The notes under the pieces: model-generated
Told to the model about the DNA's origin: nothing
Database searches by the model: none
The model's input: only the letters and a program-made list of their open reading frames with translations
Part shown: positions 34,388 through 42,087 of the stretch, one piece after another
How the letters are laid out: each line of letters opens with the position of its first letter
Numbering within the stretch: the stretch's first letter is position 1
Translations under genes and position numbers: made by a program
From: Lachnospiraceae bacterium
GTDB taxonomy: Bacteria > Bacillota > Clostridia > Lachnospirales > Lachnospiraceae
Assembly: GCA_011959285.1 (NCBI GenBank)
Contig: BLLW01000012.1
Span: forward strand, 1-64,000
Length of the DNA stretch: 64,000 nucleotides
Direction: 5' to 3'

Positions 34388-35806
34388 TTACTCACTTATT
34401 GTACGTCGATTATTGAGATGCTCAATCAATGATTCTTTATTATTAAGCGTTTGCACAAAATCTTTTGCTGAAACCACTGTATCATATGCAGAAATAGCAT
34501 ACGATAGCATCGGCACATATCCCATTGTTCCTTTAAAGAAACCAATTATTGCATTTTTTCTCGTTTTTTTCCTATTATGAAGTATATTATTATATTCATT
34601 CATCAACAAGTCATCAGTTTTAGAAAAAACCTCATTTGCTATCTCATCCACATTTACAAATGTATTTACAATTTCACTCGTTGCTTTATAAAAAAAGTTT
34701 CGGAACTCAGCGCATTGTTTTTTATTATGATATCGAACTATTTCATCATAATCTAATTCCATCAGTGTTGCCATTTGATCATTTCTGTGAATAGCACAAG
34801 TGTACATATAATCACTTGACGCCCTCATCAATTGTTCTTTTAATTCTCTTTGCATTGGTGCCCATTCATTCCTTGACATAATAGGATTTGATTTAAGCCG
34901 CAATGCTAAAAGGAAATGTAGTTTATATGCATAGTAACTTGTAGCTGCCATAGTTGGTAGTGCTTCCAAAGTCAAAAGGCATCTTACAAAATCTTTATTA
35001 AACATTCCCCAAGACTGAAAACAGAATTTTTCTATTTCCTTCTTTACATTTTCTTTAAGAAGATCTTGACTATAATTCAAAGCCTCTAAATAATTTATGT
35101 AAATACCATTTCTATATAATTCTCTTTGAATTTTTTCTATAGACAAATTCTTTACTTTTTCAATATCACTTACTACATTATCTATATCAACCGTAATATC
35201 AAATATTTCATTAATCCAAGAAATGGCAGCATTACGTGATTCCCTTATTATATTTGTTTTTTCTTCATTGGTGAGCAAAGAGTCAAATGGAAATATAATG
35301 ATAAACACCTCATTTTCTTCAACTGATAAATAACATTTGGTTTCCCAAATGTATAAAATATCTTTGTAAAATTTATTTATATTGTAATCAAAATGCAATT
35401 CTTTATCCGAAGACCAATATGTATAAAAAGGATCATTGAACACAAGTACATCGTAAAATAATGAGTTTCTTTTTATCTCATTCAAATATTCTGGAGTAAA
35501 TGTACTATCTCCAACACCAAATATACCTACATTTTTTTCTTTCGATATAAATTTAATAAACATATCTTTATTTCTATTCCAAAATTCCATATTTCTTTCA
35601 AACAACTGTTTCCTTTTAAATGCATAATTATCTTTATAGCGTGGCACAAATATAGCATTTTGTTGTTTGGATAAATATTTTTTCACAGCTTCGTCAATAG
35701 ATATATTGTCTTCTGTAAAAATTTGTATTAAATCATGGAACAATTCGTAAATAAGATTAAAATATTCTTTCTCTAGTTCAATTACTGTTTTACTAAATTC
35801 GTTCAT
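34388..35806 (-). CDS. Hypothetical 472-aa protein of the AT-rich island
   Basis: Unrecognised. The N-terminal half is mixed alpha/beta (EKNVGIFGVGDSTFTPEYLNEIKRN, DVLVFNDPFYTYW, EVFIIIFPFDSLL) and could be a nucleotide-, phospholipid- or ligand-binding domain. The C-terminal half is helical. Near the end is a moderately hydrophobic stretch (NAIIGFFKGTMGYVPMLSYAISAYDTVV) that could insert into a membrane. Codon use is far more AT-rich than in the surrounding transfer genes. I chose ATG 35806 (GGGGA eight bases upstream). Confidence 0.65.
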   Translation of the reverse strand: MNEFSKTVIELEKEYFNLIYELFHDLIQIFTEDNISIDEAVKKYLSKQQNAIFVPRYKDNYAFKRKQLFERNMEFWNRNKDMFIKFISKEKNVGIFGVGDSTFTPEYLNEIKRNSLFYDVLVFNDPFYTYWSSDKELHFDYNINKFYKDILYIWETKCYLSVEENEVFIIIFPFDSLLTNEEKTNIIRESRNAAISWINEIFDITVDIDNVVSDIEKVKNLSIEKIQRELYRNGIYINYLEALNYSQDLLKENVKKEIEKFCFQSWGMFNKDFVRCLLTLEALPTMAATSYYAYKLHFLLALRLKSNPIMSRNEWAPMQRELKEQLMRASSDYMYTCAIHRNDQMATLMELDYDEIVRYHNKKQCAEFRNFFYKATSEIVNTFVNVDEIANEVFSKTDDLLMNEYNNILHNRKKTRKNAIIGFFKGTMGYVPMLSYAISAYDTVVSAKDFVQTLNNKESLIEHLNNRRTISE

Positions 35807-35941
35807 ATATATTGTCCCCACTGTTTTTCAAATTAGAAAATTTGATTTATATATTTGATTAAAAATATTTTTCTGTTACTCTACAACGCATTTCATAGGC
35901 TAATCTTTAATAGATACACAATTGGAAAATGGATAAATTTC

Positions 35942-36190
35942 CTAAAACTCACGCAATACCAGTTCCGTAATTCCCTGATTTTCTCCCATTGTGATCCTCT
36001 TTACTTTAGGCTCCCTCCCATAGCTGAATTCATCCCAGATACCATCCCGGATTCTTGTGCCGCCATGATAGCCATGTATGATGCGGATTCTGTACGTTCC
36101 TGTTCCTGCATTATTTAGGTGCTTTTTTATCTCCCTGATTGCTGTTTCTACATCTCTTCCATGAACATCAATTTCGATAATGCCTGACAC
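35942..36190 (-). CDS. Small stand-alone Smr domain protein
   Basis: An 82-aa protein that is essentially one Smr (MutS2 C-terminal) domain. The DxH strand IIEIDVHGRDVETAIREI and the second motif YRIRIIHGYHGGTRIRDGI are both present. Smr domains bind or cut nucleic acid. The start is GTG 36190 (GGGGGAG five bases upstream). The longer ATG frame at 36235 would overlap mobC. It follows mobC in the mobilization operon, so it may act at oriT. Confidence 0.75.
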   Translation of the reverse strand: MSGIIEIDVHGRDVETAIREIKKHLNNAGTGTYRIRIIHGYHGGTRIRDGIWDEFSYGREPKVKRITMGENQGITELVLREF

Positions 36191-36221
36191 TGAATCTCCC
36201 CCACTTCTTAAGATTGTGGAA

Positions 36222-36569
36222 TTATATATGGTCATCCAATTTTTTAACCATACATTCCATTAAGTCCGCTGCTTTATTTACCTGTGATTTTAATTCCATT
36301 TTATCATCTTCCCCATATATATGGGAATTACTATTTTTCACTATCTGATTAATATTCACGCCGATTTTGTTTATCTCATTCCGTAACCGCATCACTTCCA
36401 GTTCCAGCTCTTTGCTCCTTGGATGCTCCGATTGGTTTAAGAGCAGGTAACGGATATATTCCGATTCATTCATATTTTCCGCTTTGGAACGTTCCGTCAG
36501 GATTCTTGCGGTCTCTTCGGTCAGTTTAAAGTGCTTCCGGAGCGTGTTTTCGCCCTTTGGTCTTGCCAT
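36222..36569 (-). CDS. mobC: MobC-like relaxosome protein
   Basis: A 115-aa protein with an N-terminal ribbon-helix-helix (MARPKGENTLRKHFKLTEETARILTERSKAENMNESEYIRYLL) and a C-terminal MobC helix (LRNEINKIGVNINQIVKNSNS). MobC proteins bind oriT and help the relaxase to nick. ATG 36569 has GGAAGGAGAGG upstream. The hairpin cluster at 36596-36668 lies directly in front of it. Confidence 0.88.
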   Translation of the reverse strand: MARPKGENTLRKHFKLTEETARILTERSKAENMNESEYIRYLLLNQSEHPRSKELELEVMRLRNEINKIGVNINQIVKNSNSHIYGEDDKMELKSQVNKAADLMECMVKKLDDHI

Positions 36570-36595
36570 GTGCCTCTCCTTCCTTTTTGGGAGAG

Positions 36596-36668
36596 GGCGT
36601 TCTACGGAACGCCGCAAGATACGCATTTCGTGGGCACGAAATGCTAAATCTTGTCGGGGAGTACCCCG
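36596..36668. other. Candidate oriT of element A
   Basis: Three adjacent hairpins lie just upstream of mobC: 36596-36602/36607-36613, 36623-36632/36635-36644 (GCATTTCGTG arms, with an outer CAAGAT/ATCTTG pair) and 36655-36659/36664-36668 (CGGGG arms). Between the second and third is AAATCTTGTC, which resembles the (C/T)ATC(C/T)TG nic sequence of IncP/IncI-type relaxases. Position and structure fit an oriT, but the nick position is a guess. Confidence 0.6.
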
Positions 36669-36789
36669 AACCCCCTTAAATCCTCCATATTTCTTATTTT
36701 GATATCAATTCTTTTTTCGGGATTGCAAAAACATTATACTGAATATCAGATTTTGCCTGCCGATTGCATTGCCCTCTTTTTCAGATTTC

Positions 36790-36922
36790 AAATTCCTTTG
36801 CCAGATAGCAGCCTTTTTTTGCCCCTTTTCAGGGATATCAAAAATCCTTTCCAGATAGCATTTTTTCACCATTGGAAATCAAATTTCCTGCTGCGATAGC
36901 ATTTCTCCATGCTTCCAGATAC
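36790..36922. repeat. Iteron-like direct repeats
   Basis: Four related units occur: AAATTCCTTTGCCAGATAGC ending at 36809, AATCCTTTCCAGATAGCA ending at 36860, a TTTCCTGCTGCGATAGCA unit around 36880-36898, and TTCCAGATAC at 36913-36922. Spacing is about 40-50 bases. They could be binding sites for a replication, partition or relaxosome protein. Confidence 0.45.
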
Positions 36923-37042
36923 TTTTCGCCTCTTGGATTGTATTGGGGAGTGCGTGCGGCGTCAAGCATTTTAGTCCTAGCCGAAAATGCTTGACACCGC
37001 CCACCCTCCCCAATGATTTACAGCCAAGCGGAAAGTATCTGG
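36915..37042. repeat. Long imperfect palindrome (about 58-base arms)
   Basis: The sequence from CCAGATACTTTTCGCC at 36915 pairs, with a few mismatches, with the sequence ending in GTATCTGG at 37042. The inner arms TCAAGCATTTT/AAAATGCTTGA (962-972 and 984-994 of the 36 kb block) are perfect around an 11-base loop. As single-stranded DNA it would fold into a very stable hairpin, as expected of a single-strand origin or an oriT-associated structure. Confidence 0.65.
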
Positions 37043-37075
37043 GGGTATCGGCAGCCGCCGCTCTTCCCACTTCTA

Positions 37076-38299
37076 TCAGCGGGTTTTCCCATAGTATTCC
37101 ATTGTCCTGTCTGCCACCATCGTAACCTTCTTTTCTTCTTTATTCAGAAGATAGCAGAACTTCTTCTTTTCCGGTACTGACAGGAAATCCGGCGCTTTTA
37201 TATCCAAACGTTTTCCCCTTTCTCCCTGCAAAATATCTGAAAGGCAATACTTGTCTACCGCTTCAAGAAAATAAGATATTTTTATCGCCATTCCTGCCAG
37301 TTGGGGCTTGTCAGCCTCCGCGGCATTCTTATAAGCATCCCGCGCCGCTTTTGCCATATTTTTTAAAATGCTCCGTGTGCAGGGAACCGGTTTACGGTTT
37401 ACAAGGATATCCAGCATTTTATCCCATCCTGCTTTTATGTATATGGGAAAGTTCTTATCCAGTGATTTTACATCCCACACAAAATCCATGTTTCCTCCCC
37501 TTGCCGGAACAAAACAGGGAATGCTGAACTCCCTTGCCTTTTTGGCTGCCTCTGCCGGTATCCTCCTGTAGCCCCCGTCGTTGATCAACTGCCGGATGGC
37601 AGCCAGCTTTTCCTTATCCGAAAGCTCCGGGCAGTAATTCTGTTTCGCCAGTGCCTGCAAAAGCTCCCTTTCTTCCCAATCCGTCTTAAACTGATCCAAG
37701 GTCTTTTCCTCCAGATTCCGTTCCCGCCCTGCTGCCGCTTCCCTTGCCACTGCTGACAGGGAGCGCTCATTTTCTGCTTCATAGGTAATGGCGCTTATCT
37801 CCCCTCTGCCAGAAAGCATATCACGCCGCATCTGCATCAGCCCGTCGGCAAGGTAGCCATAACTGATAAGGGCAACCTTCTCCCCGAAAGGTCCTCTGAT
37901 ATACCGATCGGTGGAAAGGCGGCACTTTTTCATCCCGCCTCCCCTGTAGCGGATTGTAAGGGATTTCCCCCTGACCTGCCGCTTTGTAACCGCCTTGGAA
38001 AGCCTGCGGTTATCCAGTACGGAAATGTCAGCTTTCCCGGTTTTGTCTTTTATGTGTATGGCAAAAGTTGTTCCTGCCGGTGAGAAATAGCAGAAAGACT
38101 TTGCGATAAGGTTCTCCATACTCTCTTTCAGGTAAATCTCCCGTTCTTTCAGGCAGAAATTCCTGTCCTGACCGGAATGGACTATGTAACGCCCTTCCTT
38201 CTGTAACATATCAAAATCTATGGGTGGCTTTCCGTCTGCCCCAATTACCAAATGCAGGAATTGTTTTATATCAACGTCCTTGATCTGGTATTCTTCCAA
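37076..38299 (-). CDS. Hypothetical protein following parR
   Basis: A 407-aa soluble protein that I do not recognise. An N-terminal mixed region (IVHSGQDRNFCLKEREIYLKESMENLIAKSFCYF) and a basic stretch (SLTIRYRGGGMKKCRLSTDRY) precede a helical, charged C-terminal half. It starts at TTG with GGAGG five bases upstream. It forms an operon with the ParM/ParR-like genes and lies beside the palindrome/iteron region, so a role in segregation or replication of the circular form is possible but unproven. Confidence 0.65.
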   Translation of the reverse strand: MEEYQIKDVDIKQFLHLVIGADGKPPIDFDMLQKEGRYIVHSGQDRNFCLKEREIYLKESMENLIAKSFCYFSPAGTTFAIHIKDKTGKADISVLDNRRLSKAVTKRQVRGKSLTIRYRGGGMKKCRLSTDRYIRGPFGEKVALISYGYLADGLMQMRRDMLSGRGEISAITYEAENERSLSAVAREAAAGRERNLEEKTLDQFKTDWEERELLQALAKQNYCPELSDKEKLAAIRQLINDGGYRRIPAEAAKKAREFSIPCFVPARGGNMDFVWDVKSLDKNFPIYIKAGWDKMLDILVNRKPVPCTRSILKNMAKAARDAYKNAAEADKPQLAGMAIKISYFLEAVDKYCLSDILQGERGKRLDIKAPDFLSVPEKKKFCYLLNKEEKKVTMVADRTMEYYGKTR

Positions 38300-38361
38300 T
38301 GCTGCCTCCTTGCATAATAATATTTTCTCCCCAAAGAAAACAGGATGCGTAAAGCACCCTG

Positions 38362-38787
38362 TCAGATTCCCATGAGACCATCCATAAAGCTAAGGGCGGT
38401 CTCATTCAGTTCTTCGGTTTTTGGCTGTACTTCTCTCTGCTGTTGCTGTACCGGTACTGGTGGCTGTGTGTTCATCACTGCCGGATAAGAGTAAGGATAA
38501 GGAAATGGATATGACATCTGCAGCGTTTCCTTTTGGGGGTTATCCATCTTCCTGTCAATAATCTCTTCTATTTTTTCCAGTAGTTCCTCATTTTTCATGG
38601 GCAACTGCTCCGCCCTGTCATAATATTCCACCACCGCCTTTGCAATGATGTCATTATATTTCTGCTTCTTCCCTTCCCCTTTGCTAAGTTTCTGGATAAT
38701 CTGCCATGCCCGCCGCTCCTGTTCGTTGTCCATGTCAAAGCGGCAGAACACAGGCTTGATATTCTTGACAATTTCCCTTCCTGCCAT
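38362..38787 (-). CDS. parR: ParR-like centromere-binding protein
   Basis: A 141-aa protein with a helical, ribbon-helix-helix-like N-terminal half (CRFDMDNEQERRAWQIIQKLSKGEGKKQKYNDIIAKAVVEYYD), a Pro/Gln/Tyr-rich linker and a short C-terminal helix (ETALSFMDGLMGI). This is the usual layout of ParR proteins, whose C-terminal tip contacts the ParM filament. The identity rests on this layout and on adjacency to the ParM-like gene. Confidence 0.68.
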   Translation of the reverse strand: MAGREIVKNIKPVFCRFDMDNEQERRAWQIIQKLSKGEGKKQKYNDIIAKAVVEYYDRAEQLPMKNEELLEKIEEIIDRKMDNPQKETLQMSYPFPYPYSYPAVMNTQPPVPVQQQQREVQPKTEELNETALSFMDGLMGI

Positions 38788-38801
38788 ATGCGCTGCGCCT
38801 C

Positions 38802-39719
38802 CTACCTCTGCCTGAGTTTCCTGATCCTGCGCTGGTTGGAAAGGTATTCATACCCCTTTGCATTGGCATTGATATCCTCAATAAAATGCACCCTGTCCTT
38901 ATCCAGCTTTGCAAAGTGCTTCATCAGCATAGCGCCGCCGCCAAGGAAATGGAGCTTTGTCAGTTCTTCATTGTAGCCATACTCCCTTATCTTCCGCATG
39001 ATCTTTTCGGTATATTCTGTAGCGCACTCCCCGATTGCTTTCAGGTACTTTTCTCCAATATCCGCTGTTCCGTCCTTCAAGACCTTTTTCACGATAAGGT
39101 CATCCACTACGCTGTGTACTTTGTTTGTCAGCTCGCTCCGCATCTCTATTACACAGCAGTCCACGCCGAAACGCTCCGTATAGTAGCGGGCAGAATCGGG
39201 AACGCCATCCACCACAAAGATAACGTTCATGGTTCCGTTTCCGATATCCACCACGATATTGAAACCCTGATAATCTCTTAGGTTCTCTGCGACAGCCGCA
39301 AATCCCTGTGCATAGACTTCCACGTCCTCAATCTTCACATGGTATCGGGTATCATTGCACCGGAATGTCACTTCCTTATTCCGCAATAAATATTTCCGGA
39401 AGCTTTCTCCCTGCTCCCCAAGCCACTTGATGGGAAGCCCTGCCGCAAGAATGACGGAAGCGCTGCATAAGCCCCTGCCCTTCAATTCCTTTGCCAGAGC
39501 CGCCAGCGTCAGGATGTAATAATCTTCATCCCATACTTTATCCATCTGGTACTCTTTGTGTGTAGAGCCGATCTCGTAAAATTTCCCCTCATATTCTACG
39601 GTCATCCCTGCCAGTTCTGATGCCCTCTCCCTTTCAATTACGCCGGATTCAAAAATGTGGTGGGCGGTCTTGATGTTGCCATACCCATGGTCAATGCCTA
39701 TCCTATAAATCTGTTCCAT
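38802..39719 (-). CDS. parM: ParM/StbA-like actin ATPase for DNA segregation
   Basis: A 305-aa actin-like protein with visible ATPase signatures: phosphate 1 RIGIDHGYGNIKTA, phosphate 2 NIVVDIGNGTMNVIF and the adenosine motif KLHFLGGGAMLM. ParM filaments push apart plasmid copies. On an ICE it suggests stable maintenance of the excised circle. It is the first gene of element A's long minus-strand block; AAGGAGAAAAAGGGT precedes the ATG. Confidence 0.88.
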   Translation of the reverse strand: MEQIYRIGIDHGYGNIKTAHHIFESGVIERERASELAGMTVEYEGKFYEIGSTHKEYQMDKVWDEDYYILTLAALAKELKGRGLCSASVILAAGLPIKWLGEQGESFRKYLLRNKEVTFRCNDTRYHVKIEDVEVYAQGFAAVAENLRDYQGFNIVVDIGNGTMNVIFVVDGVPDSARYYTERFGVDCCVIEMRSELTNKVHSVVDDLIVKKVLKDGTADIGEKYLKAIGECATEYTEKIMRKIREYGYNEELTKLHFLGGGAMLMKHFAKLDKDRVHFIEDINANAKGYEYLSNQRRIRKLRQR

Positions 39720-39819
39720 ACCCTTTTTCTCCTTTTCATCTGATCATTTTTCACATTCATTTTTTAACCAGACCATAACATCAAACTAATGCGTGTTTCG
39801 CAGATAACCTATTAACAAA

Positions 39820-39854
39820 AAAGGACACTCTCCTGCACTTGGAAAATGTCCTTT
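39820..39854 (-). terminator. Terminator between elements B and A
   Basis: AAAGGACA (39820-39827) pairs with TGTCCTTT (39847-39854); on the minus strand the stem is followed by TTTTTTG. It would stop minus-strand transcription coming from int of element B before parM of element A. Confidence 0.65.
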
Positions 39855-39909
39855 CATAGCATTCAACTATTTTGTTTTGATAGAGTAAAATTTCTAAAAT
39901 GTGATTTAT

Positions 39910-39962
39910 CAGTCCATATTAGTCCACCAAATGATGTAAATTTGATGTCAAATTGATGTCAA
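39910..39962. repeat. Right-end arm-type repeats of element A
   Basis: Positions 39910-39931 match 446-467 exactly. TTTGATGTCAA at 39941-39951, ATTGATGTCAA at 39952-39962 and a degenerate copy at 39932-39940 follow. The same repeats appear at the left end of element A but not in the left end of B, which supports assigning this stretch to A. Confidence 0.6.
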
Positions 39963-39988
39963 ACCGATGGATCAAGTGGCTGAAACCC

Positions 39989-40032
39989 TTGATTTTACTG
40001 GTTTTCTTTGCCAATCGTCTTCATCGTAGGGA
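39989..40032. repeat. Candidate A/B junction attachment site
   Basis: This is the second copy of the 44-base block (first copy 326-369), with the core TTGATTTTACTGGT at 39989-40002. It would be the right att site of element A and the left att site of element B. Confidence 0.55.
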
Positions 40033-40136
40033 TTTCTTATCACTTTATTTTAAAATGACTTATTTCCCTTTATTAAGCCACTTTTCGGCATCTTACAATC
40101 AGTCAAATAACACTTTTAAACTGATTAAAGCACCCG

Positions 40137-40178
40137 AATTTGTCGTACCCTTGTCGTATGGCACACAATTTGTCGTAC
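40137..40178. repeat. Left-end arm-type repeats of element B
   Basis: AATTTGTCGTAC occurs exactly at 40137-40148 and 40167-40178, with a related CTTGTCGTAT at 40150-40159. They sit just downstream of int B, where integrase A has TTTGATGTCAA. The two integrases therefore appear to recognise different arm sequences. Confidence 0.55.
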
Positions 40179-40206
40179 TCTCTGTCAGTCCTAGCCGGAC
40201 TCTTTC

Positions 40207-41448
40207 CTAAAATACATCTAATTTGTGTGCTAAGTTTTGAATTGCTTCCTGCTTCTTTGCATCGGTGACTTCCGCATAAATGTCCATCGTGGTTTCAATG
40301 TTGGCGTGTCCCATGATCGACTGGATCACCTTTAAATTTGTTTCATTCTCGCAAAACCTTGAGCAAAAGGTATGCCTCAAATGATGACATGAGAAATGTG
40401 GTATTAGCACTGGCTCCCTGTGCTGCTTGGAAGCGTTTACCACTTCTTCTGCATTGTACGATTCGTATATACGCTTAATTGCCCGGTTGATAGACTGCGG
40501 ATTATGGACATAGCCAAAACGGTTCATAAAAATAAATCCTTTCATACCGTCAATCTCCGTTTCATTAAACCCGTTTTCCTGCTGGTCTGCAAGTTCTGTC
40601 TGGAGTGCGTCATATACCGCATCCATCATCGGAATAATGCGTATACCTGCTTCTGTTTTTGGAAGTGATATAGAAAACGTACACATGGGATGTTCTTTAT
40701 ACTCTGTACTGTAATACACTAAACTGTGGTTGATGCTGATTATCCGTTTTTCAAAATCCACATCTTCCCATCTGATTCCGATAGCTTCCCCTATCCGGCA
40801 TCCCGTTCCTAACAAAAATTTAAACAAAGATGTCCAGCGGAAATACTTCGGACTGCTTTCTACATAGTTTATAAAGGCTCTCTGCTGTTCCAGAGTCAGA
40901 GCATGTCTTACGCCATGATTTTTCCCCGGCTGTTTTTTTATCTGCGCCATAACTCCGTCACTTGGATTGTTGCGGATAATATCATCCCGCACTGCTAACT
41001 GAAATGTTGGGTGAAGAACCGTATGGATTGTTTCCAATGTGTTAATCTGCATTTCTTTGTCCTTCAGCAGATGCTGGTAAAACTGCAATACATCAGAAAA
41101 TTTTATTGCTGCAATTTTTTTCCTGCCAAATCCATTCCTGATAAAACGGTCATACATATATTTGTAGTTCCTCATGGTTGTTCCCCTGAGTTCTGACTTT
41201 GTAGATATGTACCTGTCAAAAACAAAATTGACTGTTGCACTGCCAGCCACATATGTATCCAATCCGTCTAACTGGTCTTTAATCAGTTTTTCTTCCCTCA
41301 CACGCAGTTCCATAATATCCTTTGAGTATATGCTCCGGCGCTTTCCTTCCGGATCAGTATAAGTATATACATACTTGCCATCACAACTGCGCTGCGTTTC
41401 GCCTTTCCTTAAAACCCTCCCTTTATTATCCTTTCTTGATTTTGCCAT
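40207..41448 (-). CDS. int: Tyrosine recombinase (integrase) of element B
   Basis: A 413-aa integrase paralogous to that of element A. The arm-binding AP2-like domain (GDGKYVYTYTDPEGKRR in the same position), core-binding domain and catalytic domain are complete. Catalytic residues: Arg in GTGCRIGEAIGIRWEDVD, HxxR in HHLRHTFCSRF and His/Tyr in MGHANIETTMDIYAE. The start MAKSRKDNKG has AAAGGAGCAG upstream. The catalytic domains are very similar, while the arm-binding domains differ more, in line with the different end repeats. Confidence 0.93.
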   Translation of the reverse strand: MAKSRKDNKGRVLRKGETQRSCDGKYVYTYTDPEGKRRSIYSKDIMELRVREEKLIKDQLDGLDTYVAGSATVNFVFDRYISTKSELRGTTMRNYKYMYDRFIRNGFGRKKIAAIKFSDVLQFYQHLLKDKEMQINTLETIHTVLHPTFQLAVRDDIIRNNPSDGVMAQIKKQPGKNHGVRHALTLEQQRAFINYVESSPKYFRWTSLFKFLLGTGCRIGEAIGIRWEDVDFEKRIISINHSLVYYSTEYKEHPMCTFSISLPKTEAGIRIIPMMDAVYDALQTELADQQENGFNETEIDGMKGFIFMNRFGYVHNPQSINRAIKRIYESYNAEEVVNASKQHREPVLIPHFSCHHLRHTFCSRFCENETNLKVIQSIMGHANIETTMDIYAEVTDAKKQEAIQNLAHKLDVF

Positions 41449-41481
41449 CTCTGCTCCTTTCTCAAGGAAAGAGATTTCGTA

Positions 41482-41664
41482 CTAGCTGCTCAGGGTTTCT
41501 TCCATTGCATACTGCAAATCAATCCCCTTTTGTAGCACCTGCGTTATGGTCATGTCATGTTTGGACGCATATTCTCTGAGTTTTGCGGCTTCATCCTCTG
41601 TCAACTTTAATCCGATAAGATTCTTCTTCGGATTGTCCGACTTTGGTCTGCCTGTCCTTGCCAC
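41482..41664 (-). CDS. Small ribbon-helix-helix protein next to int (element B)
   Basis: A 60-aa protein (MARTGRPKSDNPKKNLIGLKLTEDEAAKLREYASKHDM...) of the same type and position as 1829-2011. I chose GTG 41664, because GGAGG lies eight bases upstream and the length then equals the paralogue's; the longer frame to 41724 is unlikely. Confidence 0.7.
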   Translation of the reverse strand: MARTGRPKSDNPKKNLIGLKLTEDEAAKLREYASKHDMTITQVLQKGIDLQYAMEETLSS

Positions 41665-41772
41665 AATATACACCTCCATCCATTTCATAATCATTATACT
41701 TTCAGTTAAACCAAAAGTCAACACTTATTTTCAGTTATACGAAAAATCTTTCTTAACCAAGACACCAGCTAC

Positions 41773-41967
41773 CTATTTCACACGAAATGATTCAAGATAT
41801 TGGTCAAATATATCTAAATCAACCAATACCATTCTGTCAATCTTCAAGATAGCACCTGCATCTTTCGCTAAAGATTGAAATTTATTCATGCCCATACTGT
41901 ACATTTCTGCTCCGTCCTTATATCTGACTAACCTCTTTTTGTTAATTGCTTTCGGTATTCTCTGCAT
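41773..41967 (-). CDS. xis: Excisionase-like protein (DUF6462 type), element B
   Basis: A 64-aa protein with LVRYKDGAEMYSMGMNKFQSLAKDAGAILKIDRMVLVDLDIF, the DUF6462 pattern also seen at 2111-2293. ATG 41967 has GGAGGACTATTTTA upstream. A 15-base perfect inverted repeat lies just upstream at 41997-42047. Confidence 0.78.
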   Translation of the reverse strand: MQRIPKAINKKRLVRYKDGAEMYSMGMNKFQSLAKDAGAILKIDRMVLVDLDIFDQYLESFRVK

Positions 41968-41996
41968 TAAAATAGTCCTCCTTTTTTGCACAGCCT

Positions 41997-42047
41997 TATC
42001 TGCTAATAAATAGACAGAATACACTTCTCCCCATTTATTAGCAGATA
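41997..42047. promoter_or_regulatory. Perfect inverted repeat upstream of xis
   Basis: TATCTGCTAATAAAT (41997-42011) and its exact complement (42033-42047) form a 15-base-pair stem 30 bases before xis. It could be an operator or an RNA hairpin controlling xis/int expression. Nothing equivalent is seen before xis of element A. Confidence 0.55.
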
Positions 42048-42087
42048 AAAAACTGCAATACAGGTGGCAGATCGCTACACTGCCCAC

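Larger units (their letters stand above)
326..40002. mobile_element. ICE, element A (about 39.7 kb)
   Basis: A complete-looking integrative conjugative element. It is bounded by a repeated core (326-339 and 39989-40002). The int-RHH-xis cassette is at the left end, and segregation, mobilization and type IV secretion genes run leftwards from the right end. The accessory load is a Fic/antitoxin pair, agr quorum sensing, a surface protein with sortase, and an unknown AT-rich trio. Boundaries are inferred from direct repeats and gene layout; no empty site is available for comparison. Confidence 0.75.

Noticed and set aside
36879..37070. Minus-strand frame of 63 codons across the long palindrome
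   Set aside because: It is created by reading through the inverted repeat and has no ribosome binding site or protein-like composition.
36970..40196. The 11-mer AGTCCTAGCCG at about 36973 and about 40187
   Set aside because: An 11-base match in this window is only mildly unlikely. One copy is in a palindrome loop and the other next to int B, with no further similarity around them.
542..40215. Shared TATTTTAGGAAAGAGTCC at the 3' ends of both int genes as att core
   Set aside because: It includes the last int codons and stop in both elements and is better explained by homology of the int genes. The block at 326-369/39989-40032 lies outside the arm repeats as an att core should.
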